Assembly (NCBI RefSeq): GCF_006716675.1
Contig: NZ_VFPM01000006.1
Span: 1 to 64,000, forward strand
DNA: 64,000 bases
Source: Humibacillus xanthopallidus
Lineage (GTDB): Bacteria > Actinomycetota > Actinomycetes > Actinomycetales > Dermatophilaceae
Reading direction: 5' to 3'
Numbering within the stretch: the first letter of the stretch is position 1; each line of letters starts with the position of its first letter. Under the pieces are notes generated by a model. That model saw only the letters and a program-made list of their open reading frames with translations, had not been told where the DNA came from and made no database searches. The position numbers and the translations under genes are program-made. Positions 17,202 through 26,249 of the stretch are shown piece after piece.

Positions 17202-18287
17202 TCAGCCGAAGCGCGCGTTCGCGGCGCGCCTGACGATGAGGGCGGTGTGCAGCCGCGCCCGTCCCCGTCCGGTGGCGGCGTCGAAGCCGAGGTGCCGCGG
17301 CAGGTCAGCCAGTCGGGCCTGCAGGGTCGAGTGGTGCAGGCCCGCCGCCCGCGCCACGGCTCGGACGCTCTCGGCGTCGGCGAGCGACGCCAGCGCCTCG
17401 AGCGACCAGCCGTGCGCGACGGCCCGCTCGACACCGGCCACGTCGGCCGGTGGGGACGACGCGTGGTCGGCGGCCTCGACCGCCTGTGCGAGCAGGCCGA
17501 GGTCCTCGATCCGCACCCACGGCTCGCGGTCGGTCGTCACGCGCAGCGCCAGCAGTGCCTCGGACCATGACCGCGACAGGTGGTCGACCGTGACCGGCGT
17601 GCCGACACCGCACCGGGCGGTCGGCACGCCGGTTGCAGCGGGATCGCCGCGCACCAGGCTGGCCGTCACGAGGCCGTATGCCGTCGCCATCCGCGCCGAG
17701 GCAAGCACGGCCCCCGCGGTGCTCGGGGTGCTCGCGGCCCCCGGGGTGCCGGGAGCCGACGCGCCGCCCGTGGCGACGACGGTGAGCAGGGTGCGCGGCT
17801 CGAGACCCAGTCGTGCGGCGGCTCGCTCACGGTCGGTGCGGGCCGAGCCCGGGTCGAGGAGCACCTCGAGCGACTGTCGTGCGACGCCGTCGCCGGCCGT
17901 GCCTGCACTGCTCACCAGGACCGAGTGGGCGAGGCGTTCGAGCACCATCGCGTCGTTGGCGTGCGCCGGTCCGGTGCGCTCGAGCCAGACGACGACACCG
18001 TCGCCGCCGTCTCGCTTGGGCCAGACGGCCGAATCGCCAGACGCCGCAGGCATGCCCGGCTCGCTGGGTGCCGCGGCGTCCGCGAGCCGAGCCCCCGACG
18101 GGTCGATGCGGATCGTCCTACCGCCTCGCGTGAGACCGGCGACGGTGCCTGACAGCAGCGCCGCTCCGCGCACCATCGTCTCGACGCCGACACGGCCCTC
18201 GACGAGGTGGTCGAAGTACGTGATGACCTTCAGCGTCTCGCTGGCCTCCGGGTCGAGGGAGGTCAGCCGGCCGACGAGCTCCTGCAC
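17202..18287 (-). CDS. PucR/CdaR-like transcriptional regulator
   Basis: A 361-residue protein with a C-terminal helix-turn-helix near residues 315-335 (AVARAAGLHHSTLQARL), the arrangement of PucR-type C-terminal HTH proteins, preceded by a region with LGLEPRTLLTVVATGG and a GGDEF-like/CdaR-type alpha-beta core. The N-terminal part has no named sensor domain I can recognise. Such regulators control catabolic genes. GTG 18287 follows AAGGACG. It is convergent with the YCII gene and sits upstream of the esterase on the same strand. Confidence 0.72.
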   Translation of the reverse strand: MQELVGRLTSLDPEASETLKVITYFDHLVEGRVGVETMVRGAALLSGTVAGLTRGGRTIRIDPSGARLADAAAPSEPGMPAASGDSAVWPKRDGGDGVVVWLERTGPAHANDAMVLERLAHSVLVSSAGTAGDGVARQSLEVLLDPGSARTDRERAAARLGLEPRTLLTVVATGGASAPGTPGAASTPSTAGAVLASARMATAYGLVTASLVRGDPAATGVPTARCGVGTPVTVDHLSRSWSEALLALRVTTDREPWVRIEDLGLLAQAVEAADHASSPPADVAGVERAVAHGWSLEALASLADAESVRAVARAAGLHHSTLQARLADLPRHLGFDAATGRGRARLHTALIVRRAANARFG

Positions 18288-18393
18288 CTGGCGTCCTTGG
18301 GGTGTGGGGTTCTCACCATCGTAGGTGCGCTCGCCACGAGGGGGGCCCCACGACGGTCAGCGACCCGTGGAGCCCGCCGGACGGCATACGCGA

Positions 18394-19380
18394 TCAGACG
18401 TCGCCCAGCACGTGCCCGAGGATGCGGTCGAGCCAGCCCTGCTGGACCTCGAGCGAGACCCGCGCGAGGGTCGACGCGCCGCCGAGCATCTGGAAGCCGT
18501 GGAAGGCGCCGGGCCACACGTGCAGCTCGGCGACGCCGCCGTCGGCCCAGATCTGCGTGGCGTAGGCGATGTCCTCGTCGCGGAAGACCTCGGCCGAGCC
18601 CACGTCGATGAAGGCCGGCGGCAGGCCGGACAGGTCGGTGGCGCGCGAGGGCGCGGCATAGATCGACACGTCGTCGGTGCCACGCCGGTCGCCGAGGTAG
18701 GCGTCCCAGCCGGTGTCGTTGGAGCCGCGGTCCCAGACGCCGATCCCGACGTACTGGTGCGAGCTCACCGTCTCGTTGCGGTCGTCGAGCATCGGGCACA
18801 TGAGCAGCTGCGCGAGCAGCGCCGGACCGCCACGGTCGCGGCAGAGGAGCGCGACGCCGGCGGAGAGCCCGCCACCCGCGCTGGCGCCCCCCACGACGAC
18901 GCGACCGGCGTCGAAGCCGAGCTCGTCCGCCTGCGCGACGAACCACTGGAGTCCCGCGTAGCAGTCCTCGACGGGCACGGGGTCCGGGTGCTCGGGCGCC
19001 AGGCGGTACTCGACGCTGGCGACGACGGCGTCGTAGCGCTCGACCCACTCGACGCACGCCTCGACCCCGGTGAAGCGGTCGCCGATGATCATGCCGCCGC
19101 CGTGGATGTGGAAGACGGCCGGGCCGCCTGCGACGTGGTCGGTGCGGCGAAAGACCGACACGACGATCTCGGCCCCGTCGTAGCCCGGCACGGTGAACTC
19201 CTCGTGCGTGATGGGGCGACCCTCGAGCACCTGCTCCACCGGCACGGCGAGGGGCGCCTGCCTCATGAGCGGGATCATCTCGGGTGTCAGCGTCGGGGGC
19301 AGCTGCTCGCCGATGACGGAGAGGGCGGCTGCGAGCTCGGGGTCGTAGGGCGGGCGGCGAAGCGTGTCGGACGTCGTCAC
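18394..19380 (-). CDS. HSL-type alpha/beta-hydrolase (esterase/lipase)
   Basis: A 328-residue hydrolase of the hormone-sensitive-lipase family. The oxyanion-hole motif is FHIHGGGMIIG, followed by VEYRLAPEHP, the nucleophile elbow GGASAGGGLSAG, PPAFIDVGSAEVFRDED (acid) and WPGAFHGFQ (catalytic His). No signal peptide, so cytoplasmic. It would hydrolyse short or medium carboxyl esters. GTG 19380 has a GGAGG site about 6 bases away. The PucR-like regulator lies directly downstream on the same strand, and an LLM oxidoreductase is divergent. Confidence 0.93.
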   Translation of the reverse strand: MTTSDTLRRPPYDPELAAALSVIGEQLPPTLTPEMIPLMRQAPLAVPVEQVLEGRPITHEEFTVPGYDGAEIVVSVFRRTDHVAGGPAVFHIHGGGMIIGDRFTGVEACVEWVERYDAVVASVEYRLAPEHPDPVPVEDCYAGLQWFVAQADELGFDAGRVVVGGASAGGGLSAGVALLCRDRGGPALLAQLLMCPMLDDRNETVSSHQYVGIGVWDRGSNDTGWDAYLGDRRGTDDVSIYAAPSRATDLSGLPPAFIDVGSAEVFRDEDIAYATQIWADGGVAELHVWPGAFHGFQMLGGASTLARVSLEVQQGWLDRILGHVLGDV

Positions 19381-19536
19381 GGGGTCCTCCAGTGGTCGGG
19401 GCCACCTCGTCGTGGCCTGTTGCCATGGTCACCCGCCGGGCGGCCGAGCTCCACCGCCGCGACGACGCGATGTGGCGCGCTCGACCCGCCGCCTGCCGGT
19501 CTGGCCGCATCCCCAGCCGGCTGACACAGTGGGCGA

Positions 19537-20478
19537 ATGGCCGGTGAGATGCCGCTGCTCGGCTTCGGACTGCCCGTCTCGGGCAGCTGGGCGACGCCCG
19601 AGACGATGCGTCGTGTCGCCCGCCGCGCCGAGGAGCTGGGGTATGCGTCGCTCTGGACCTTCCAGCGCGTGCTCTGGCCCGCTGACGGCAGTCTCGGACC
19701 CGCGCACCGCTCGGTGCTCGACCCTGTCGTGGCGCTCGCGCACGTCGCCGGGCACACGGAGCGCATCGGGCTCGGGACGGCGACGATCTGCGCGCCGTTC
19801 ACCGCGCCGGCGCTGCTCGCCAAGACGATGGCCTCGCTCGACGTCGTGACGGGTGGCCGCCTGACGGTCGGGCTCGGCATCGGCTGGCTGCCGCAGGAGT
19901 ATGCCGCCGCGGGGGTGCCGCTCGAGCGGCGCGGTGCGCGGATGGAGGAGTACCTCCGCTGCCTGCACGCGCTGTGGACGCAGGACCCCGTCGAGTTCGC
20001 GGGCGAGTTCTACACCGTGCCGAGATCGCACCTGGGGCCGCTGCCGGTGCAGCAGCCGCACCCTCCGGTGCTGCTCGGCGGGACGGCGGAGGCGGCGCTG
20101 CGCCGGGCGGGGCGACTCTCGCAGGGGTGGATCGGGTCGAGCACCCACGACCTCGCCGGGATCGGCCGCGACATCGAGATCGTGCGCGACGGGGCGCGGG
20201 CCGCCGGGCGTGACCCGGCGGCGCTGCGCACTCTCGTGCGGGTCGTCGTCGACCTGCACGACGCCGGGGCGGGGCCGGGGCGCCGGCCCTTCCACGGCAG
20301 CGTGGCGCAGGTGCACGACGACCTGCGGGCCCTGCGGGCGCAGGGCGTGACCGAGGTCTTCGTCGACCTCAACCTCTCACCACGGGTCGTCGGGGCCGGT
20401 GTCGACACTGCGGGGGCCACGGACTACGCGGAGCGTGTGCTCGACGAGCTCGCCCCAGCCGCATGGGATTCCGTCTAG
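19537..20478 (+). CDS. LLM-class (probable F420-dependent) oxidoreductase
   Basis: A 313-residue TIM-barrel flavin/F420 enzyme. Blocks seen: PLLGFGLPVSGSW, RRAEELGYASLWTFQR, RIGLGTATICAPF, LDVVTGGRLTVGLGIGWLP and PHPPVLLGGTAEAALRRAG. In Actinobacteria this class mostly uses coenzyme F420 to carry hydride to or from substrates; FMN use cannot be excluded. The convergent neighbour is a PPOX/F420 protein and another LLM enzyme lies 2.3 kb on, so this may be an F420-linked patch. Confidence 0.88.
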   Translation: MAGEMPLLGFGLPVSGSWATPETMRRVARRAEELGYASLWTFQRVLWPADGSLGPAHRSVLDPVVALAHVAGHTERIGLGTATICAPFTAPALLAKTMASLDVVTGGRLTVGLGIGWLPQEYAAAGVPLERRGARMEEYLRCLHALWTQDPVEFAGEFYTVPRSHLGPLPVQQPHPPVLLGGTAEAALRRAGRLSQGWIGSSTHDLAGIGRDIEIVRDGARAAGRDPAALRTLVRVVVDLHDAGAGPGRRPFHGSVAQVHDDLRALRAQGVTEVFVDLNLSPRVVGAGVDTAGATDYAERVLDELAPAAWDSV

Positions 20479-20499
20479 CACGAGGGGTCGCGCGGCGTT

Positions 20500-20937
20500 C
20501 TAGGTCGCGGCCCAGCCGGTGACCTGGACGACCCGCAGCACGTGGACGCGGTCGAAGGGGCGGTCGCGGTACTGCTCGTAGCGCTCCGCCAGCAGGGCTG
20601 CGAGCCCCTCCTCGCGCTCGGCAGACGGGTGGGGCTCCCACACCAGCGAGGCCCGGACCCACCACAGCCGCGACCAGTACACGCGGTCCCAGTGCTCGAC
20701 GAGCAGCGTTGCACGCGAGTCGGACTCGAGGTTGCGCTCACGTTGGAGCCGGCTCGACGACTTCGGCTTGACGCGGTCGACAGGGATGCCGACGGAGCCG
20801 TCGGCGTCGACGGCGAAGACGCACGGCACCGCGTCGACCCCGCGTGTGGCGTGCACGGTGCAGAGGATGCCGTGGTCGGCGGCGACGAGACGGGCCATCG
20901 CCTCGTCGGGGGCGAGCCTCATCGCCGGACCACGCAT
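20500..20937 (-). CDS. PPOX-class (F420-type) small flavin-fold protein
   Basis: A 145-residue split-barrel protein with MARLVAADHGILCTVHAT, DAVPCVFAVDADGSVGIPVD, RLQRERNLESDSRATLLVEH, WSRLWWVRASL and HVLRVVQVTGWAA. These match the TIGR03668-like PPOX branch associated with F420 in Actinobacteria. Possible starts are ATG 20937 and ATG 20922 (MRLAPDEAM), neither with a strong ribosome site. It ends 21 bases from the convergent LLM gene. Confidence 0.85.
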   Translation of the reverse strand: MRGPAMRLAPDEAMARLVAADHGILCTVHATRGVDAVPCVFAVDADGSVGIPVDRVKPKSSSRLQRERNLESDSRATLLVEHWDRVYWSRLWWVRASLVWEPHPSAEREEGLAALLAERYEQYRDRPFDRVHVLRVVQVTGWAAT

Positions 20938-21129
20938 GCGAGTCGGGGGATGGCAGTCATGTGGTCCTCGATCGTGCCGGGGGAGACGCCACCAGCGTAG
21001 GACTCCACGGGGGGGCTCGGACGTCGCTCACGGCATACCGGACGGGGTGGGACCGACCTACGATGAGCACGTCCCGCGGTGCTCGGCAGGCCGCGGCCTC
21101 GTCGTCAGCGTCGACGCTTGGGAGGTCAG

Positions 21130-22692
21130 ATGAACCCGGCCGTGTGGGTGGAGCGCCACGGGCGTCGTCGCCGGGACGAGCCCGCCATCGCCGAGGGCGA
21201 ACGGGTGCACGCGACGTGGGGCGCCTGGGCGGCCCGCACGGCGAGCCTCGCCGGCGGCCTCCGGGGGGAGCTCGGCCTGGCGCCCGGCGACCGCGTCGCC
21301 ATCGTCATGCGCAACCGGCCGGCATACCTCGAGGCGATGTATGCCGTGTGGCACGCCGGGCTGGTCGCCGTGCCCGTCAACGCGCGGCTGCACCCGCACG
21401 AGTTCGCCTACATCCTCGGGCACAGCCGGACGAGCGTCGTGCTGACCGACGAGGAGCACGCAGAGGACCTCGCGCCCCTCGTCGAGAGCGTCGACACGCT
21501 GCGCGAGGTGGTCGTCACTCCCGGGGATCGATGGGACCGGATCGCCTCTGCGGCAATGGTTCCCGTTGCCGACCTCGGCACCGACAGCCCGGCCTGGCTC
21601 TTCTACACGAGTGGCACCACGGGGCGCCCCAAGGGGGCGACGCTGACGGCGGGCAACCTGCTCATGGCCTCACTCAGCTACTTCGCCGACATCGACGCGG
21701 TCGCGCCGCAGGACGCGATCCTGCACGCGGCACCGCTGTCGCACGGGTCGGGGCTCTACGGCCTGCCGCACGTGGCACGCGGGGCGACGAGCGTGCTGCC
21801 GGAGAGCGGTGGCGTCGACCCGGCGGAGCTGGCGGCGCTGCTCGGTCGGTGGCCGGGCACGTCGTTCTTCGCGGCGCCGACGATGGTCAAGCGGCTCGCC
21901 GCGGACCCGGTGGTCGCGGAGGCCGCCCGGGCGCACCTCAAGACGATCATCTACGGCGGCGCGCCGATGTACCTCGCCGACCTCGAGGACGCGCTCGATG
22001 CGTTCGGTCCCAAGCTCGCCCAGATCTACGGGCAGGGCGAGACACCGATGACGATCACGGCGCTGTCGAAGGCCGACCACGCCGAGCGCGACCACCCGCG
22101 GTGGCGCGACAGGTTGCAGAGCGTGGGCTTCCCGCGCACGGACGTCGAGGTGGGCGTCGTGGACGGTGACGACGGGCCGGTCCCGGTGGGCGAGGTCGGG
22201 GAGGTCGTCGTGCGCGGCGCGGTCGTCATGGCCGGCTACTGGGATGCGCCCGAGGCGAGCGCCGAGACGCTGCGCGGCGGGTGGCTGCACACCGGCGACA
22301 TGGGCAGCTTCGACGACGAGGGCTACCTCACGCTGCGCGACCGCGCGAAGGACCTCATCATCAGCGGGGGGATGAACATCTATCCGCGCGAGGTCGAGGA
22401 GGCGCTGCTCCACCACCCGGGTGTGCGGGCCGCAGCCGTCGTGGGGCGGGCCGACGAGGAGTGGGGGGAGTCGGTCGTCGCCTTCGTCGTGCCGATGGAC
22501 GACGCCGCGCCGCCGACCCCAGAGGAGCTCGACCGGACGTGCCTCGAGCGCATCGCGCGCTACAAGCGACCCAAGGACTACCGCGTCGTCGACGCGCTGC
22601 CGACGAACAACTACGGCAAAGTGCTCAAACGGGAGCTGCGCGAGCAGCTGTCGGCGACCGACGCCGGCAAGGAACCGGGCTCGGGCGCCTGA
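21130..22692 (+). CDS. AMP-forming acyl-CoA synthetase / ligase
   Basis: A 520-residue ANL-superfamily enzyme. The P-loop core is WLFYTSGTTGRPKGATLT, followed by IYGQGETPM, a GWLHTGDMGSFDDEGYLTL hinge region, DLIISGGMNIYPREVEE and the catalytic lysine segment NNYGKVLKREL. It activates a carboxylic acid with ATP and transfers it to CoA; the chain length cannot be predicted. ATG 21130 has GGGAGG 7 bases upstream; an earlier in-frame ATG (21079) lacks family sequence. The LLM oxidoreductase 124 bases downstream is co-directional. Confidence 0.93.
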   Translation: MNPAVWVERHGRRRRDEPAIAEGERVHATWGAWAARTASLAGGLRGELGLAPGDRVAIVMRNRPAYLEAMYAVWHAGLVAVPVNARLHPHEFAYILGHSRTSVVLTDEEHAEDLAPLVESVDTLREVVVTPGDRWDRIASAAMVPVADLGTDSPAWLFYTSGTTGRPKGATLTAGNLLMASLSYFADIDAVAPQDAILHAAPLSHGSGLYGLPHVARGATSVLPESGGVDPAELAALLGRWPGTSFFAAPTMVKRLAADPVVAEAARAHLKTIIYGGAPMYLADLEDALDAFGPKLAQIYGQGETPMTITALSKADHAERDHPRWRDRLQSVGFPRTDVEVGVVDGDDGPVPVGEVGEVVVRGAVVMAGYWDAPEASAETLRGGWLHTGDMGSFDDEGYLTLRDRAKDLIISGGMNIYPREVEEALLHHPGVRAAAVVGRADEEWGESVVAFVVPMDDAAPPTPEELDRTCLERIARYKRPKDYRVVDALPTNNYGKVLKRELREQLSATDAGKEPGSGA

Positions 22693-22816
22693 TCGCATTC
22701 CCCCGGGCCGTCTGCCGGGTTACATTCACCCCATCGGTTCGGCACGCGTACGTGCACCAACCCGAGGCGTGATCGACCGCTCCATCCATGACAACGGCGT
22801 CAGGAGGCTGTCCTTC

Positions 22817-23809
22817 ATGAAACTCGCTCTCTACCTGCCCAACTTCCGCGACAAGGTGACGGTCAAGGAGCTCGAGGACCTCACGGCCCTCGCCGAGGAC
22901 CTCGACTTCGACTCGGTGTGGACGCTCGACCGCATCGTCGTGCCGGAGGCCTCCGACCGCGGGGAGCTGCAGTACTCCTTCGGCATGATGGCCGAGTTCC
23001 CGAAGCAGCTGCCGGTGTCGTCTCGCGGAGAGTGGCTGCAGGGGTGGCCGCTCATCCCGTGGCTCGCGGCGAAGACGTCGAAGGTGCGCATCGGCATGAG
23101 CATCATCGACACGCCCTACCGCGCCCCCGGCGTGCTGGCTGCCGAGCTCGCGACCGTCGACCACCTGTCGGGTGGCCGGCTCAACGTCGGCGTCGGATCC
23201 GGCTGGATGCCAGAGGAGTTCGCGGCAGCGAGTGCGACGGACATCTTCCCGCGGCGGCACACGCACGTGCGCGAGACGATCGAGATCATGCAGGGCATCT
23301 GGACCAACGACCTCTTCGAGTACCACGGCGAGTTCGCCGACTTCGACCGCTGCGGGTTCGGGGCGAAGCCGGTGCAGAAGCCGCACCCGCCGATCTACTT
23401 CAGCGGCCTGCGCGACCCGAAGCGCTCGGCGCTGCGCATCTCGAAGTACAACCTCGCCGGGTGGATCGGCATCCAGGACCACTGGGACGAGCTCGCGGGC
23501 TGGCAGAAGGCGATCAAGGAGGAGCTCGACAAGCTCGACCAGGCCGACGCCCTGGCCCCGCTCGACCTGTGCTCGATGTACTGGTTCGTCATCACCGACG
23601 AGCCGAGCGACCAGACCTTCGCCGGCAAGGGCAGCAACATCCTCATCGGCACCAAGCAGCAGATCACCGACAACCTCAAGCGGCTGCGCGACGTCGGCCT
23701 GACGATGCCGCTCATCTGGCCGCCCTTCACCGACGTGCCGGTGTCCAAGACGCTCGACGACCTCAAGGTGCTCAAGGAGGAGATCCTGCCTGCGGTCGAA
23801 GCCGGCTGA
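22817..23809 (+). CDS. LLM-class (probable F420-dependent) oxidoreductase
   Basis: A 330-residue luciferase-like enzyme with MKLALYLPNFRDKVTVKEL, FDSVWTLDRIVVP, SIIDTPYRAPGVLAAELAT, LSGGRLNVGVGSGWMPEEF and KPHPPIYFSGLRDPKRSALR. AGGAGG lies 9 bases before ATG 22817. It follows the acyl-CoA synthetase on the same strand, so a role in oxidising or reducing an acyl-CoA-derived substrate is possible but inferred. It is clearly distinct in sequence from the LLM enzyme at 19537. Confidence 0.88.
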   Translation: MKLALYLPNFRDKVTVKELEDLTALAEDLDFDSVWTLDRIVVPEASDRGELQYSFGMMAEFPKQLPVSSRGEWLQGWPLIPWLAAKTSKVRIGMSIIDTPYRAPGVLAAELATVDHLSGGRLNVGVGSGWMPEEFAAASATDIFPRRHTHVRETIEIMQGIWTNDLFEYHGEFADFDRCGFGAKPVQKPHPPIYFSGLRDPKRSALRISKYNLAGWIGIQDHWDELAGWQKAIKEELDKLDQADALAPLDLCSMYWFVITDEPSDQTFAGKGSNILIGTKQQITDNLKRLRDVGLTMPLIWPPFTDVPVSKTLDDLKVLKEEILPAVEAG

Positions 23810-23856
23810 CGCGCGACCCCGTCCTTCACGGTCGACGTCGCGGCTAGGGTAGCGCC

Positions 23857-24060
23857 ATGGCTGGTCAGGTGCAGTCGCCCTTCTGGGTCAAGGTCATCGC
23901 CACGTTCACCGGGTGCGCGTCGATCGGGGCTCTCGTCGGGCTCCTCGGCGGGGCTCTGACGCAGAACGTCGAGCGCGGGTTGGTCGTCGGCATCGTCGGC
24001 GGTCTCCTCGTCGCGCTCGGGCTCGTGGTGTTCAAGCCGGAGCGCATCCGCGGGGAGTGA
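23857..24060 (+). CDS. Small membrane protein with two membrane segments
   Basis: A 67-residue protein: hydrophobic stretches at about 11-32 (IATFTGCASIGALVGLLGG) and 40-59 (GLVVGIVGGLLVALGLVVF), short polar ends and a basic C-terminus. ATG 23857 lies 47 bases after the LLM gene. No family recognised. It ends 24 bases before the convergent VWA gene. Confidence 0.75.
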   Translation: MAGQVQSPFWVKVIATFTGCASIGALVGLLGGALTQNVERGLVVGIVGGLLVALGLVVFKPERIRGE

Positions 24061-24084
24061 GCACGACCGCTTGCCGTGCGCGGC

Positions 24085-25221
24085 TCAGCGCGTCGAGCGA
24101 CGAAGCGAGATCGCCACGCCCCCCAGGAGGACGACTGCAGCCAGCATGGCCACCGCAGCGCTGAGGTCGATGTCCTGCTCGGCCACGGTGACGTGCTTGG
24201 GGAGGTCGGCGAGCACCTTCGTCAGTCCCTCGGCATCCGTCGCGGCGAAGTACTCGCCGCCCGTCCGCTGGGCGACGCCCTTGAGCGCTGCCTCGTCGAC
24301 GACGAGGAAGTTGCGCCCACCCATCGACCCACCACCGAAGCCGGCGAGGTCGCGCGCCCGAGGCTGGAAGCCGCCGTACTGGTCGCGCGTGCACGCCATC
24401 TGCGTCGGGTTCGTCGTGCCGAAGCCGATCGGATAGACCCGCACCCCTCGCGCCGCCGCCTGGTCGGCAGCCGCGGCCGGCGTCACGCCGCGCGTGTTCG
24501 CACCGTCGGTCAGCAGCACGATGATCTCCGGGGCGACGCCGACCGTCCCGGCGGCCGCGCCACCGCCCGCCCCGGGCCCCGCCCCAGGCCCTGGCCCGGC
24601 ACTCGGGGTGGGCGAGGGCTCGCCCAGCCCCGGCCCGTCCGTCGTCGGCTCGTCCACCGCGTCCGCGGGGGCGACGTTCGGGTCCACCTCGGCGATCGCG
24701 TCGATGGACCGCAGGATCGCCGCCCCGATCGTCGTCCCGCGGCCGGTCGTCACCGCGTCGAGCGCCGCCAGCAGCTCGTCGCGGTCCACGGTCGGGGCCA
24801 CCGCCAGCTGCGCGAACCCGGAGAAGACGACGAGCCCCACCTTCGTCTCGTCGTCCTGCCCCTGCACGAACGACCGCACCGCAGCCTGCGCCGCCGCGAG
24901 CCGGTTGGGCGTCACGTCCGTCGCGCACATCGATCCCGACACGTCGAGCGCGAGGATCACCGTCGCGCTCGACGTCGGCACCTCGGCGCGCACCGTCGGC
25001 CGCGCACTCGCCAGCCCCAGCAGACCCAGGGCGCACAGCACCAACGCGACCGGCACGTGCCGCCGCCACGAGGACGATCCGGCCCCCGCCGCCCGCAGCA
25101 GCGCGACGTTCGAGAAGCGCACCGCCTGCCGCCGCCGACGTCGAAGCTGCCATACATAGACCCCGAGCAGCACCGGCACGAAGAGCACCGTGACGAGCAA
25201 CAGGGGCACCCCGAACGACAC
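24085..25221 (-). CDS. Membrane-anchored VWA protein (BatA/BatB-like)
   Basis: A 378-residue protein with membrane helices at about 8-25 and 56-70, a VWA domain carrying MIDAS residues (LALDVSGSMCATD; later VLLTDGANTRG) and a C-terminal membrane helix just before RRSTR. A Gly/Pro/Ala insert (GPGPGAGPGAGGG) interrupts the VWA. Last gene of the MoxR operon. GTG 25221 directly abuts the stop of the preceding VWA gene with no gap, indicating coupled translation. Bat-like VWA proteins are envelope-facing partners of MoxR ATPases. Confidence 0.9.
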   Translation of the reverse strand: MSFGVPLLLVTVLFVPVLLGVYVWQLRRRRRQAVRFSNVALLRAAGAGSSSWRRHVPVALVLCALGLLGLASARPTVRAEVPTSSATVILALDVSGSMCATDVTPNRLAAAQAAVRSFVQGQDDETKVGLVVFSGFAQLAVAPTVDRDELLAALDAVTTGRGTTIGAAILRSIDAIAEVDPNVAPADAVDEPTTDGPGLGEPSPTPSAGPGPGAGPGAGGGAAAGTVGVAPEIIVLLTDGANTRGVTPAAAADQAAARGVRVYPIGFGTTNPTQMACTRDQYGGFQPRARDLAGFGGGSMGGRNFLVVDEAALKGVAQRTGGEYFAATDAEGLTKVLADLPKHVTVAEQDIDLSAAVAMLAAVVLLGGVAISLRRSTR

Positions 25222-26211
25222 TCAGACCACCCGCCCCTGGCGGAGCACCGACAGCGTCGCACCGCCCAGCAGGAGCAGCGCCGCCAGCGCCGCCACCCAC
25301 GACGTCACCTCGTGCGGCACCGTCCGCGTCGTCCACTGCAGCTCGATGGCGTCATAGACCGCCGCCAGCGACGCAGCGTCAGACGCCCGCCGGTACGTCC
25401 CGCCGGTGGTCTCCGCAGCGGCCCGCAGCGGCGCCTCGTCGAGGGCGGTCGCCATGCTGAAGCCGTCCACGACGATCGTCGTCCCGGCGGGCGTTCCCAG
25501 GCCGATCGGCTCGATCCGCACGCCCGCCGCCGACGCGAGCTCGGCCACTGCGGCCGGCCCGGCGTCCGTCGTGTCCTCGCCGTCGGTGAGCAGCACGATC
25601 GCGGTGCCGCCGTGGTAGCCGATCGGCGTCTCGTCGGCGGTCCCCTTCTCGGCGTCGCCCGGCGCCTTGACCGGCTTGCCGACGATCGCGCTCAGCCCGC
25701 CGAGGATCCCGTCGGCGAGCGAGGTGTCACCGGCAGGCTTGAGGCGCGCCACCGCCGCGAGCACCGCGGCACGGTCCTCCGTCGGCCGCTGCGTCACGAG
25801 GCCCGTCCCGCCGAAGGCCACGACCGCGATGCGCACCGAGGACGGCTGCTTCGCGACGAAGGCGCGCGCGGCCGCCTTCGCCGCCTCGAGCCGCGACGGC
25901 TTGACGTCCGTCGCCGCCATGCTGTTCGACACGTCGAAGGCGAGCACGACGGTGCCCTCCCGGCGCGGTTCCGCGACCGAGGCCACCGGTCGCGTCAGCG
26001 ACAGCACCATGACGCCCAGGGCGGCGATGAGCAGGGCCGGCCCGAGGTGGCGCCACCGCCCTCGCGGCGCGGGGATGACGAGACCCTGCGCCGCCAGCTG
26101 GCGACGGCGCCCCTCCTGCACCCGCAGCACCCGGCGGTAGCCGGCGGCGAGCAGCGGCACGACGAGCAGCCCCACCAGCGCCCACGGCCACGTCAGCGAC
26201 AGCTCGCTCAT
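25222..26211 (-). CDS. Membrane-anchored VWA protein (BatA-like)
   Basis: A 329-residue protein starting MSELSLTWPWALVGLLVVP, the typical BatA N-terminus. Membrane helices lie at about 8-24 and 58-75. The VWA domain has VVLAFDVSNSMAATD and IVLLTDGEDTT (MIDAS Asp, Ser and second Asp). A C-terminal helix precedes LRQGRVV. It shares the plan of the next gene and probably arose by duplication. The pair may form a two-subunit VWA partner for the MoxR ATPase encoded at the head of the operon. Confidence 0.92.
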   Translation of the reverse strand: MSELSLTWPWALVGLLVVPLLAAGYRRVLRVQEGRRRQLAAQGLVIPAPRGRWRHLGPALLIAALGVMVLSLTRPVASVAEPRREGTVVLAFDVSNSMAATDVKPSRLEAAKAAARAFVAKQPSSVRIAVVAFGGTGLVTQRPTEDRAAVLAAVARLKPAGDTSLADGILGGLSAIVGKPVKAPGDAEKGTADETPIGYHGGTAIVLLTDGEDTTDAGPAAVAELASAAGVRIEPIGLGTPAGTTIVVDGFSMATALDEAPLRAAAETTGGTYRRASDAASLAAVYDAIELQWTTRTVPHEVTSWVAALAALLLLGGATLSVLRQGRVV

Positions 26212-26249
26212 GTCCGGCTCCTCATGCCCGGCTCCTCATGCCCGGCCCC

